Part shown: in pieces, positions 43,519 through 50,905 of the stretch
Layout of the letters: the number at the start of each line of letters is the position of its first letter
How positions within the stretch are numbered: position 1 is the first letter of the stretch
DNA from: a bacterium
GTDB lineage: Bacteria; Verrucomicrobiota; Kiritimatiellia; UBA8416
Assembly (NCBI GenBank): GCA_020048935.1
Contig: JAIFLS010000029.1
Span: forward strand, 1 to 51,553
Length of the DNA stretch: 51,553 nt
Direction: 5' to 3'
Program-made: the position numbers and the translations under genes
The notes under the pieces: model-generated
Seen by the model: the letters and a program-made list of their open reading frames with translations, nothing else
What the model was told of the DNA's origin: nothing
Database searches by the model: none

Positions 43519-43895
43519 TAATCTTTCCGAGTATTCTCTTCTTTGTTCAGCTTCGTCACTTCCCGGGTTTTAAAGTCAATCGAGTAGCGGTCGTTATGTT
43601 CGTTTGTCGCGATGAGCTTTCCGGCATCAATTTCCAATTTCTTGATGAATACCAACTGAACGTCCTCTTCCTCATTGGGGTCGATCTCCACGTTGTAGAC
43701 TTTTTTATCCCACAACATCTTGCCGGTGGCCTTGTCCCAGGCTTCAACAACACCCATCTTTTTGTGAGCGCTTGGAGCTCGATATTCAATGCCACCATAG
43801 ACAACCGGCGTGACCTTGGCGGGAGCTATGCGCTCCGCAAAAGCTGCTGGCGCAAGCAGTGCCAACATCGCCACGATAAGTGATACGTTCTTCAT
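43518..43895 (-). CDS. Cassette gene: exported protein with PQQ-like repeat segment
   Basis: This 125-residue protein has a signal peptide (MKNVSLIVAMLALLAPAAFA). GGAGGAGG lies seven bases or so before ATG 43895. The mature part (VVYGGIEYRAPSAHKKMGVV, EAWDKATGKMLWDKKVYNV, then LVFIKKLEIDAGKLIATNEH) has the A.D..TG...W....Y pattern of PQQ-type beta-propeller blades, but only one or two blades, so it is a mini-protein. I recall similar short proteins in Verrucomicrobia-type genomes. Function unknown. Bounded by attC sites 3 and 4. Confidence 0.75.
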   Translation of the reverse strand: MKNVSLIVAMLALLAPAAFAERIAPAKVTPVVYGGIEYRAPSAHKKMGVVEAWDKATGKMLWDKKVYNVEIDPNEEEDVQLVFIKKLEIDAGKLIATNEHNDRYSIDFKTREVTKLNKEENTRKD

Positions 43896-43986
43896 CTGTA
43901 TCCTCCTCCTTGCTAAGAAAGCATTCCTATTATGCTTCTAATTGCTTAAACGTCCATGCTCCAGGGTTTCTTCATTCTTTTTTCAA

Positions 43987-44057
43987 GGCCAACGCTCACG
44001 TTCTCCCTTGAGCCACCCGTCCGCGGGTGGCGAATAGGGAGAACGTGAGCGTTGGCT
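43987..44057 (-). repeat. attC site 4 (71 bp), unusually perfect stem
   Basis: On the minus strand it runs from AGCCAAC to GTTGGCC. The 21-base arms 43988-44008 and 44036-44056 are fully complementary, and an inner GCCACCCG/CGGGTGGC stem follows; only TGA against GAAT stays unpaired. Confidence 0.87.
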
Positions 44058-44061
44058 CCGA

Positions 44062-44502
44062 TCATTTCTCTTTCATTAAGTATGAGCTGAGGTCCAGAAA
44101 GACGACATCCAGAGAGGAGCGTTTCTCATCCTCCCAGAAGCACTCGAACTTGATGAATGAATCCAAAATGCGGTCCTTCCCAACTCCGACCATAATCTCC
44201 TTCCTGCCGGTCGCATCGGTCTTGGTTTCCAACGGCACGTCGAGTTGCTGTGGGTATGGGGCTATTTCTGTGCCGAGAACGAATGCAGTCCGGAACAATC
44301 TCTTGAGCCGCGTATCTTCCTTCGGGACAGAGACCGTGAACGTGTACCAGTTCTGCACTGCGTTCGTGCGAACTTGAACCGTTATGGCACAGTTGAGGTC
44401 TGCCTGATTCTGCCTGGTCATGACATTGGTGGACGTCCCGGCTTGAACAGCGGAAGAGAGCACAACGAGAATGGGGAGGGAAAGCCATCGCCTGTATTTC
44501 AT
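44062..44502 (-). CDS. Cassette gene: exported protein of unknown function
   Basis: This 146-residue protein has a signal peptide (MKYRRWLSLPILVVLSSAVQ, cleaved near AG). GGAG lies eight bases before ATG 44502. The mature protein is beta-rich and ends with a patch of aromatic and charged residues (FIKFECFWEDEKRSSLDVVF). No known domain was recognised. Bounded by attC sites 4 and 5; its stop is four bases from attC 4. Confidence 0.7.
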   Translation of the reverse strand: MKYRRWLSLPILVVLSSAVQAGTSTNVMTRQNQADLNCAITVQVRTNAVQNWYTFTVSVPKEDTRLKRLFRTAFVLGTEIAPYPQQLDVPLETKTDATGRKEIMVGVGKDRILDSFIKFECFWEDEKRSSLDVVFLDLSSYLMKEK

Positions 44503-44524
44503 GATTTCATCTCCATCTTGCTTG

Positions 44525-44583
44525 AGCCAACGTTACTTCTCTGGCGCGGCCTTCAGGACGTAGCCAGCAGAAATTTGTTGGCA
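44525..44583 (-). repeat. attC site 5 (59 bp)
   Basis: On the minus strand it runs from TGCCAAC to GTTGGCT. Arms TTTCTGCTGGC and GCCAGAGAAG pair with one extrahelical G, the classical attC feature. It starts directly after the stop codon of the first cassette gene. Confidence 0.92.
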
Positions 44584-45117
44584 CTATTTCGCTCTTGCGA
44601 CCGTTATCTCCAGGAGGACAATCTTCTTTCCCTGCGGTGACGAGTCCTCCTTCACGACATGAGGGTACCCTGATAGTCCGTTTGCATCCTGTGCGAGACC
44701 CCGCGCCCTGATGTGGAAGCTGCCACCTCTACCCCCTCCAGACAACTCCCGCACCAATGCGGGGCCGTGTGCCCAGGTGAATTTGCCCGGCTCAGATTCA
44801 TAGACAGTGGGGTCGCTCGAGGACGAGAGTGATCCAGCGAGGGCGTTCTCGGCTTTCGTCAGCGCGGTGCTGAGCCCATTCGCAAACATATCAACGGTGG
44901 TCCCTGTCAAGTCGTCAATTGGGAAGACAAGAGTCCAGCATCTGACCGATGTAGGCTGGGCGCTTAGTGGCAGTCGGTTGTCCATCATCTGCCCGTTGTT
45001 GCTGGTGGCGTACTTTTCTATGGCCCCGGAGATAAGGTTCCATCTGCTGTCATTATCTTGCCCGCAACCGCAGATGAGCAGCAATGCTACCAAGAAAGCT
45101 TTACGTTCTGAACGCAT
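44584..45117 (-). CDS. First cassette gene: lipoprotein of unknown function
   Basis: This 177-residue protein is the cassette nearest the candidate attI. The start ATG 45117 (MRSERKAFLVALLLICGCGQ) is chosen for the lipoprotein-type signal, with GGAG ten bases upstream; the open frame reaches back to 45192 across the core site. The mature part contains a segment (RCWTLVFPIDDLTGTTVDMF) and a Gly/Ser-rich middle (LSGGGRGGSFHIRARG). No domain was recognised. It is the cassette expected to be most highly expressed from the putative promoter at 45202-45229. Confidence 0.7.
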   Translation of the reverse strand: MRSERKAFLVALLLICGCGQDNDSRWNLISGAIEKYATSNNGQMMDNRLPLSAQPTSVRCWTLVFPIDDLTGTTVDMFANGLSTALTKAENALAGSLSSSSDPTVYESEPGKFTWAHGPALVRELSGGGRGGSFHIRARGLAQDANGLSGYPHVVKEDSSPQGKKIVLLEITVARAK

Positions 45118-45140
45118 ATCTGCATTTCTCCTTTGTCTAG

Positions 45141-45147
45141 TGCCAAC
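45141..45147 (-). other. attI: Candidate attI core site
   Basis: GTTGGCA on the minus strand, 24 bases before the first cassette gene, lies where the attI/cassette junction is expected and resembles the ends of the attC sites (GTTGGCT, GTTGGCC). Confidence 0.6.
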
Positions 45148-45201
45148 AGTACTTATTATGCCTACTTCATTTTTTGTGACCCTGTGTTTCACTAAGGTCA
45201 G

Positions 45202-45229
45202 GATATAATTGTTGCAGATCGATTGTCAA
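45202..45229 (-). promoter_or_regulatory. Putative cassette promoter Pc
   Basis: On the minus strand a consensus TTGACA (45229-45224) and TATATC (45207-45202) are 16 bases apart and point into the cassette array, about 85 bases ahead of the first start codon. Confidence 0.6.
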
Positions 45230-45286
45230 TTGCATAAAGTACGCCACTGTAAATGATTAATAGCGCTTTGAAAGGTGTCAACCTAG

Positions 45287-45379
45287 CTGCGAAGTAGGCT
45301 TTATGCAGATTGCCAGGTAGGCTTTATGCTCTCACCAGGAAATGATCGTCAGCATGTCTGCATAAAGCCTACCTCGCAG
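45287..45379. repeat. Inverted and direct repeats upstream of intI
   Basis: CTGCGAAGTAGGCTTTATGC (45287-45306, continuing AGA to 45309) is repeated inverted at 45357-45379 with one change. A direct partial copy (CCAGGTAGGCTTTATGC) ends at 45329. A shorter relative, GCCTACTTC, occurs at 45160-45168 next to the attI core. They may be binding sites of the recombinase or a regulator. Confidence 0.75.
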
Positions 45380-45402
45380 GTTAAAGAGCAAAGGATCCAA
45401 CG

Positions 45403-46110
45403 ATGAATGACCCGGTTTTTAACAATTTCACGCGGGCGCGGCGAGGACGGAAGGTGCCAACGGTGCTGACACAGGAGGAGTGCAAGCGGCTCTTCGACGC
45501 CATGGACGGAACCTACCGGCTGATGACGCAACTGATGTATGCGGCCGGGCTGCGGCTGACGGAACTGCTGCGGTTGCGTGTACAGGATGTGGATCTGGAG
45601 CGTCGGCAACTTAGCATCCAGTTCGGCAAGGGTGGCAAGAGCCGCTATTCGATGATACCCGACAAGCTGGTGCCTCTGTTGACCGAGCATCGGGAGCGGC
45701 TGAGGGAACTGTATAAGCGCGACCGCGAAGCGGGATTGCCGGGTGTCGAATTGCCGGAAGCTCTGGAGCGGAAGTGGCCGAAGGCGGGGGAGAAATTCGT
45801 CTGGTTCTGGTTCTGGCCTTCTCGCAACTTGATGCGCGATCATTGTAATGGTATTGTGCGGCGGCACCATTTGCTGGATGTGACGTTCCAGAAGGCCATC
45901 AAGGAGGCGGTGGAGAAAGCGGGGTTTGATAAACGGGTCTCGTCGCATACGCTTCGGCATTCGTTCGCCACGCATCTATTGGCCAGCGGAACGGGTATCC
46001 GCGATGTGCAGGATTTGCTGGGACATGCGGATATATCGACCACGGAAATCTATCTCCACACGGCAAAATATGCGGGGGTTGGTATACGCAGCCCCTTTGA
46101 TGTTCTCTGA
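45403..46110 (+). CDS. intI: Integron integrase lacking the N-terminal core-binding domain
   Basis: This 235-residue tyrosine recombinase has the catalytic set Arg51 (YAAGLRLTELL), Lys79 (GKGGK), His182 and Arg185 (SHTLRHSFATHLL), His208 (LLGHADISTT) and Tyr217 (EIYLHT). The insertion ALERKWPKAGEKFVWFWFWP followed by SRN and GIVRRHHL is diagnostic of integron integrases. IntI proteins normally have 320-340 residues. Here the first about 90 residues, the SAM-like core-binding domain, are missing: the protein begins at the inter-domain linker (NNFTRARRGRKVPTVLT). A stop codon (TAA, 45382) lies seven codons upstream in frame, and no N-terminal domain was seen in other frames up to 45200. AAGGA precedes ATG 45403. 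Activity is therefore doubtful. Confidence 0.9.
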   Translation: MNDPVFNNFTRARRGRKVPTVLTQEECKRLFDAMDGTYRLMTQLMYAAGLRLTELLRLRVQDVDLERRQLSIQFGKGGKSRYSMIPDKLVPLLTEHRERLRELYKRDREAGLPGVELPEALERKWPKAGEKFVWFWFWPSRNLMRDHCNGIVRRHHLLDVTFQKAIKEAVEKAGFDKRVSSHTLRHSFATHLLASGTGIRDVQDLLGHADISTTEIYLHTAKYAGVGIRSPFDVL

Positions 46111-46153
46111 TGTGCTTTGTTACTAGGCTGTTTCGCAGTCAGAAGGTTCTTAC

Positions 46154-47164
46154 ATGGACAGGACACAGCGGGCGATATTGAAAGTGCTTGGCGATACGGA
46201 CGGGCCGGCCGGGGCGTCGAAGGTGTCGGCACGCCTGCGGGGGCTGGGGATGGAGGTGCAGCCGCGTACGGTGCGGGCGCATCTGCTGGCCCTGGACCGG
46301 GAGGGCTTGACCGAGGCGGTCAGCCGCCGCACGGGGCGGACCCTGACCGATCGCGGTCGGCGGGAACTGCTGGAGGTCGGCGGGTTGACCAAGCTCGGCC
46401 TGGTGGCGGCAAGGGTGGATGATCTCGGGTACCGGATGCGCTACCGCTATGGCAGCGGGCGGGGTACCGTGGTGGCGAATGTGGCGATGATCCGTGAACA
46501 TGACCTGACGCGGGCCTTGCTGCATGTGGTGCCGGTGCTGCGGGCGGGGTATGCCGTGGGGGACCGGCTGGCCGTGCTCCACTCGGGCGATCGGATCGGG
46601 GATTTCACAGTGCCGCTCGGGTCGGCGGGGCTGGCGACAGTGTGCAGCGTCACGATCAACGGCGTCCTGATCTCGAAGGGGATTCCGGTGGTGTCCCGCT
46701 TCGGTGGCATACTGGAGGTTCGCCAGGGGGCCCCGGTCCGGTTTCTGGATATGATCGAGTATCGCGGTACGACGGTGGATCCGCTGGAGGTGTTCGTGCG
46801 CGCGGGGATGACCAAGGTGGGTGAATGCGTGAAGACGGGCAACGGGATTGTCGGTGCCAGTTTCCGCGAGATTCCCGCCGGTGCGGTGGGGGCCGTGCGC
46901 AGCCTGTTGCGCGGGCTGCGCGAGCGCGGACTGGGCGGGGACATGGCGATCGGCGAGCCGAGTCAGCCGTTGCTGGATATACCGGTGACCGAAGGTCGCG
47001 CCGGCCTGATCCTGATCGGCGGGCTCAATCCGCTGGCGGTGCTGCAGGAGCAGGGGATTCCGCAGACGACGCGCTCGCTGAGCGGGCTCTGCGATATCGG
47101 GGCGTTCATGGGGGCGGATGAAGCCGCGTTCCTCGGGCGGCGGCACTATCCGTATGTGGACTAG
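46154..47164 (+). CDS. NrpR-like transcriptional regulator (winged helix plus DUF128)
   Basis: This 336-residue protein has an N-terminal winged helix (residues about 1-65: RAILKVLGDTDGPAGASKVS, RTVRAHLLALDREGL) and one DUF128/NRD effector domain (about 75-320: KLGLVAARVDDLGYRMRY, FRE..AGAVG, GLIL.GGLNP). This is the NrpRI layout of methanogens, where NrpR represses nitrogen genes and is released by 2-oxoglutarate. In bacteria such proteins are less common, and the target here is unknown; no nitrogen genes are adjacent. GAAGG precedes ATG 46154. Its stop shares the CTAG sequence with the stop of the convergent cardiolipin synthase gene. Confidence 0.85.
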   Translation: MDRTQRAILKVLGDTDGPAGASKVSARLRGLGMEVQPRTVRAHLLALDREGLTEAVSRRTGRTLTDRGRRELLEVGGLTKLGLVAARVDDLGYRMRYRYGSGRGTVVANVAMIREHDLTRALLHVVPVLRAGYAVGDRLAVLHSGDRIGDFTVPLGSAGLATVCSVTINGVLISKGIPVVSRFGGILEVRQGAPVRFLDMIEYRGTTVDPLEVFVRAGMTKVGECVKTGNGIVGASFREIPAGAVGAVRSLLRGLRERGLGGDMAIGEPSQPLLDIPVTEGRAGLILIGGLNPLAVLQEQGIPQTTRSLSGLCDIGAFMGADEAAFLGRRHYPYVD

Positions 47165-48660
47165 AGCACGGGCGCGAGCAGGCTGCAGGCGTTCTCGATC
47201 AGCCGGTGCCAGTCGGGGCGGCGGTTCCAGGCGGCGAGGCTGATTTCCTCGCTCATGGCAATGTCCTCCAGGATCACCTGTTTGAGTTTCCCGGCGAACC
47301 CCTCGTCATAGAGGATCATGCTGGTTTCGTAGTTGAGCCGCAGGCTGCGCACGTCCCAGTTGGCCGTGCCGACGATGGCGGTGCGGCTGTCGATCAGCAC
47401 GGCCTTGGCGTGCATGAAGGGCGGCTGGCGATGGAAAATCCGCACCCCGGCGGCGAGCAGCTCGCCGTAAAGCGCCCGCGAGGCCCATCCGGCGTAAAGG
47501 TGGTTGTTCTCTTCCGGCAGGATCAGGCGTATATCCGCGCCGCGCAGTGCCGCCGAGCGCAGGGCGCGCAGGATATCGGGTGGAGGCACGAAATAAGGTG
47601 TCACGATCAGGACCTGCTTCCGGGCCTGGACGATGGCCATGAAGAACAGGTCGGCCGTGGTCTGCAGGTGCGACGTGGGGCCGCTGTTTATAACCCTGGC
47701 CGGGATGCCGCCCTCATGGCTGATGGAGGGGAAGCAGCGTTCCTGCAGCAGGTCTGCAGGATCCTCGCCGCTGATGAAGGACCAGTCCTGCAGGAAGGCG
47801 TACTGCAGTTGCTGGACCACGGGGCCGCAGGCGCGGAAGTGGTAGTCGCGGATTGGCGGCTTGCCCTTGCGTGTGGTGTTCTCGCGGCTGATATTGATGC
47901 CGCCGAAGCAGGCGCAACGGCCGTCGGCGATCAGGACTTTGCGATGATTGCGCAGGTTGACCTGGAAGTGGCGCTTGAGCAGGTTGACCTGGGTCCACCC
48001 GCAGATACGCATGTTGGGGATCTTGCGGTAGCGCCGGAAAAAGCCGGTGAAAACGGCCTGTGTCGAGCCGAACCGGTCATACAGTACGCGCACGGTTACG
48101 CCGGCGCGTGCCTTGGCGACCAGATGCTCGAAAATGGCGCGGGATGTACGGTCGTTGCGTATGATGAAGCTTTGGATGTGGATGTGGTGGAGGGCGCTGT
48201 CGATCATTTCCAGCATGGCGGGGAAGGCCTCGTCGCCGGTGATCAGCGGTTCCACGCGGTTGCCCGCCAGCAGGGGGTAGTCGGGGACGAGCGTATCAAT
48301 CGCGCGGTTCAGCTCGGCATCGAGGTTGGATGCCAGGTCGGCCTTGATGCTGTCCGCATGCACGGAATGCCAGTAGGCGAGTGGCAGGGCATCCTCGCGC
48401 GCGAGACTGACTTCGCGGAAGCGGGCGTTCTGGAGGCTCTTCATCGTTCCGCGCGGTGTCAGACGGTCGATCCCGAAGGTAAGATAGAGCAGCGGCCCAA
48501 GCCCGGGAAGGGACCAGGCTAGGAAAATCCACAGCAGCGTGGCGGCCGCCTCCTCGCGCCGGTTCTGCAGGCAGTGCAGGCAGATCAGGAGAAAGGCCAG
48601 CAGGTGCAGCAGGGAACCCGCCGCCAGCCAGGGGATCTGCATGTCGAGGATCGGGATCAT
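47161..48660 (-). CDS. cls: Cardiolipin synthase, phospholipase D family
   Basis: This 499-residue inner-membrane enzyme joins two phosphatidylglycerol molecules to make cardiolipin. Two N-terminal helices (WLAAGSLLHLLAFLLICLHC and TLLWIFLAWSLPGLGPLLYL) anchor it. Two HKD motifs are complete: His239-Lys241-Asp246 (HRKVLIAD) and His417-Lys419-Asp424 (HAKAVLID). Length and order fit bacterial ClsA. The start ATG overlaps the stop of the upstream DHH phosphoesterase gene by four bases (ATGA), so the two are translationally coupled. Confidence 0.93.
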   Translation of the reverse strand: MIPILDMQIPWLAAGSLLHLLAFLLICLHCLQNRREEAAATLLWIFLAWSLPGLGPLLYLTFGIDRLTPRGTMKSLQNARFREVSLAREDALPLAYWHSVHADSIKADLASNLDAELNRAIDTLVPDYPLLAGNRVEPLITGDEAFPAMLEMIDSALHHIHIQSFIIRNDRTSRAIFEHLVAKARAGVTVRVLYDRFGSTQAVFTGFFRRYRKIPNMRICGWTQVNLLKRHFQVNLRNHRKVLIADGRCACFGGINISRENTTRKGKPPIRDYHFRACGPVVQQLQYAFLQDWSFISGEDPADLLQERCFPSISHEGGIPARVINSGPTSHLQTTADLFFMAIVQARKQVLIVTPYFVPPPDILRALRSAALRGADIRLILPEENNHLYAGWASRALYGELLAAGVRIFHRQPPFMHAKAVLIDSRTAIVGTANWDVRSLRLNYETSMILYDEGFAGKLKQVILEDIAMSEEISLAAWNRRPDWHRLIENACSLLAPVL

Positions 48661-49640
48661 GACTCAGGGAACCAGGCGTTGTGGATCACGGCGAGGATGT
48701 GCTCGCGGGCCTGGGGCAGCGGCATCGGCAATGTGCAGCCGGCCGCGCGGGCGTGTCCGCCCCCGCCAAGCTCCCGGCACAGGCTGGCGGCGTCGAACAG
48801 CTCGCCGGTGCGGAAACTGGCCTTGGTTTCGCGCGGATTCTCCCCCTGCAGCTCGTAGAGGAAGAGCGCCACGTCGGCACCCATGACTCGCCGCGGGATA
48901 TTGACGATCTCATCGGCGTCCTCGCCCGTGCAGCCCAGTTCGGCGAAATCCTCGCGGGAAAGCGAGACCAGCGCGCACCGCCCGTTCTCGTGCAGCTCCA
49001 AGTGCTCGATCGCGCGCCCCTGGAGGCGGATCTGCGCGGCGTTGGTGGTGTTGTAGATCCGGTCGTCGATCTGGCTGGTGGGAATGCCGGTACGGAGCAG
49101 GGTGGCGGCCGCCTGAAGTGTGGCGGGGCGGGTGTTGCTGTAGGCGAAGCGGCCGGTGTCGGTGATCAGCGCCACCCACAGGGCCTCGGCGGCGTCGGCG
49201 GCAATCGCGAAGCCGGCCCGTTCGGCGAGTTCGCAGATCATCTCGCCGACGGAACTGGCGACCGGGTCCACGTGGTTGACGTCGGCAAACCGCGTATTGG
49301 TGGGATGATGATCGATGTTGAGGGTGCGAAGGCGTGGTATCCAGTCGCGGATGGATGCCGGTATCCGGTCGGTAGAGCCGGTGTCGAGCACGATGAGCAG
49401 GTCGTAGGCGTCGGACGAGGTCTCGCTGGCGGGGATGATCACATCCTCGCGCATCATGAACCGGTAGCGTAAGGGAGGCGGATCCATGGCGACAATCGAG
49501 GCCTGCCTGCCGGTGGCGGAGAGGATCCGCCGCAATCCCAGAGTGGCCCCGAGTGCGTCGCCATCCGGGCGGATGTGCGTGGTGATGGCGATCCGTCCGG
49601 CGGCCCGTATGGCCTCAATGGCATCGTTCAGGGTATTCAT
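48657..49640 (-). CDS. DHH-family phosphoesterase, NrnA-like
   Basis: This 327-residue cytoplasmic protein has the DHH domain motifs ITTHIRPDGDALGA (Asp pair), LIVLDTGSTDR and NIDHHPTN, and a DHHA1 C-terminus with GGGGHARAAGCTL. This is the nanoRNase/pAp-phosphatase (NrnA) layout, which degrades oligoribonucleotides and 3'-phosphoadenosine 5'-phosphate. Start ATG 49640 gives the family N-terminus (MNTLNDAIEAIRAAGRIAIT); the open frame extends 78 codons further upstream without family resemblance. It lies four bases from the outer-membrane gene ahead and overlaps cls behind it. Confidence 0.92.
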   Translation of the reverse strand: MNTLNDAIEAIRAAGRIAITTHIRPDGDALGATLGLRRILSATGRQASIVAMDPPPLRYRFMMREDVIIPASETSSDAYDLLIVLDTGSTDRIPASIRDWIPRLRTLNIDHHPTNTRFADVNHVDPVASSVGEMICELAERAGFAIAADAAEALWVALITDTGRFAYSNTRPATLQAAATLLRTGIPTSQIDDRIYNTTNAAQIRLQGRAIEHLELHENGRCALVSLSREDFAELGCTGEDADEIVNIPRRVMGADVALFLYELQGENPRETKASFRTGELFDAASLCRELGGGGHARAAGCTLPMPLPQAREHILAVIHNAWFPES

Positions 49641-49644
49641 GCGG

Positions 49645-50304
49645 TTAGAACCAGTCGTACTGCATGGCGATGCGTAAGAGCCACCCGTCGGCAAGGCCCC
49701 TGCCGTCGTCGTCAAGGGATTCGGATTCAGATACCCCGCCCTCGAAGACGAAGGCCAGGTTATCCAGCATCCGGAATTCGCATCCAGCCAGGGCCTCGAT
49801 AACGTACATGCGGTACGATGCCGTCGTGCGGGCCGGACTCTGCAGCGACGGGTCGACAAACTGGAGGCTGCCATTGAGGCGCACGAACGGTGCTACGCAC
49901 GCGTATGGCGAGGTCAGGAATTGCCGGGCGGCCAGCGTGATCGCCCCGATCTCGAAGTCATCATCGTCGTCATACCATGTATAGCCGCCCAGCAGGGCGA
50001 TGCTGGTGACGGTGGTCAGGTAGTGCTTCACGCCGATTTTCAGATGCAGGCGGTCAAACGACGGTCCGGATGACTGCGAAAGCTGTCCGGCACCGAGTTC
50101 GGAAACCACGGCCCACGTGCCACCGCTGCCTGCGACTGGGGACTCGTCGGCAATCGCCAGCCCGATGTCGTCGGCGTGGTCGTAGCTGGCGACATCCAGT
50201 CGCAATGCCTCGATCGAGAGTGCATCGCGTTCGATGGCACTTGCTCTCAGGGTGGGAATCGAGACGATCAGGGACGTGACGAGGATGGCATAGCGCGTAT
50301 TCAT
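49645..50304 (-). CDS. Small outer-membrane beta-barrel protein
   Basis: This 219-residue protein has a signal peptide (MNTRYAILVTSLIVSIPTLR, then ASA). The mature part alternates hydrophobic and polar residues in strands (KIGVKHYLTTVTSIALLGGY, TLAARQFLTSPYACVAPFVR, FVFEGGVSESES) and ends with an aromatic residue (MQYDWF), as needed for outer-membrane insertion. No specific family was recognised. It is the first gene of a tight three-gene minus-strand unit with the NrnA-like gene and cls. Confidence 0.78.
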   Translation of the reverse strand: MNTRYAILVTSLIVSIPTLRASAIERDALSIEALRLDVASYDHADDIGLAIADESPVAGSGGTWAVVSELGAGQLSQSSGPSFDRLHLKIGVKHYLTTVTSIALLGGYTWYDDDDDFEIGAITLAARQFLTSPYACVAPFVRLNGSLQFVDPSLQSPARTTASYRMYVIEALAGCEFRMLDNLAFVFEGGVSESESLDDDGRGLADGWLLRIAMQYDWF

Positions 50305-50426
50305 GACTGACTCCTTTTGTTACATTCCGGATCCATCCTCGCAGAAAACAGACCTGCCGTCCAGTCTTCAAAATGCGCAACGCGGCGGCGGATCAACAAT
50401 GCTCATTTTGGCCTCAGTCAGCCTGA

Positions 50427-50661
50427 AGGGCGTGTTGATTTATTTGGTTACACAACGGGAGGGACAGCGTCTCGCTGTCCGAACGCCCGTCTAACCACGC
50501 TGTTTTCAAGAAAGGCTTCGCCATTCACCTTCTCATGCGCAACGGACGCCGAGGACGGCGTCCCTCCCAGCAACGGACGCCGGGGACGGCGTCCCTCCCA
50601 GCAACGGACGCCGAGGACGGCGTCCCTCCCGTGCCGCTCGTGGAATGAATCAACACGCCCT
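50427..50661 (+). mobile_element. MITE-like inverted-repeat element, copy B
   Basis: The 235-bp core begins AGGGCGTGTTGATTTATT and ends with the complement ATCAACACGCCCT. It is flanked by the 8-bp direct repeat TCAGCCTG (50418-50425 and 50662-50669), a probable target-site duplication. Compared with copy A it holds three rather than one copy of a 31-base unit with the hairpin GGACGCCGAGGACGGCGTCC; the middle copy has one base change. A second hairpin (GGACAGCG-TCT-CGCTGTCC) is shared. It encodes no transposase and is presumably mobilised in trans. Confidence 0.85.
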
Positions 50662-50817
50662 TCAGCCTGCCTTCCCCGCACGGTTTGAGGATAATGAGAA
50701 TTTCCGCCTGAGGGGCGAGCCTGTGGTGAGCCGTGGGAAAGACCGTGAAGGGGCGTTGAGCGAAAGACAGTTGGGATTGAAACGGCTGTCAAGAATGGGT
50801 AGACTGAAACCGTGATG

Positions 50818-50905
50818 TTGGCAACGTGCGGGACGAGGAGGATATCCGTGAGGCAATATATTTGGCAACGTGCGGGACGAGGAGGATATCCGTGAGGCAA
50901 TATAT
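50818..50905 (+). repeat. Exact 44-bp tandem duplication over a ribosome binding site
   Basis: Bases 50818-50861 and 50862-50905 are identical. The unit contains GAGGAGG and a GTG start, so the nuclease gene has its ribosome binding site and first codons in duplicate; the second copy is joined to the gene. Confidence 0.92.

Larger units (their letters stand above)
41694..46110. mobile_element. Chromosomal integron: truncated intI, candidate attI and leftward cassette array
   Basis: An integron-type recombinase gene reads rightward from 45403. Left of it, seven to eight small genes all read leftward, each of the right-hand five followed directly by a 59-71 bp site with GTTRRRY-type and RYYYAAC-type ends and an imperfect palindrome, i.e. 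attC sites. Gene-plus-attC units are the definition of integron cassettes. The leftmost part (41694-42533) shows no attC and may be a decayed or inserted end; the outer border is uncertain. The cassette genes look more AT-rich than the flanking genes and most encode exported or membrane proteins of unknown function. Confidence 0.85.
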
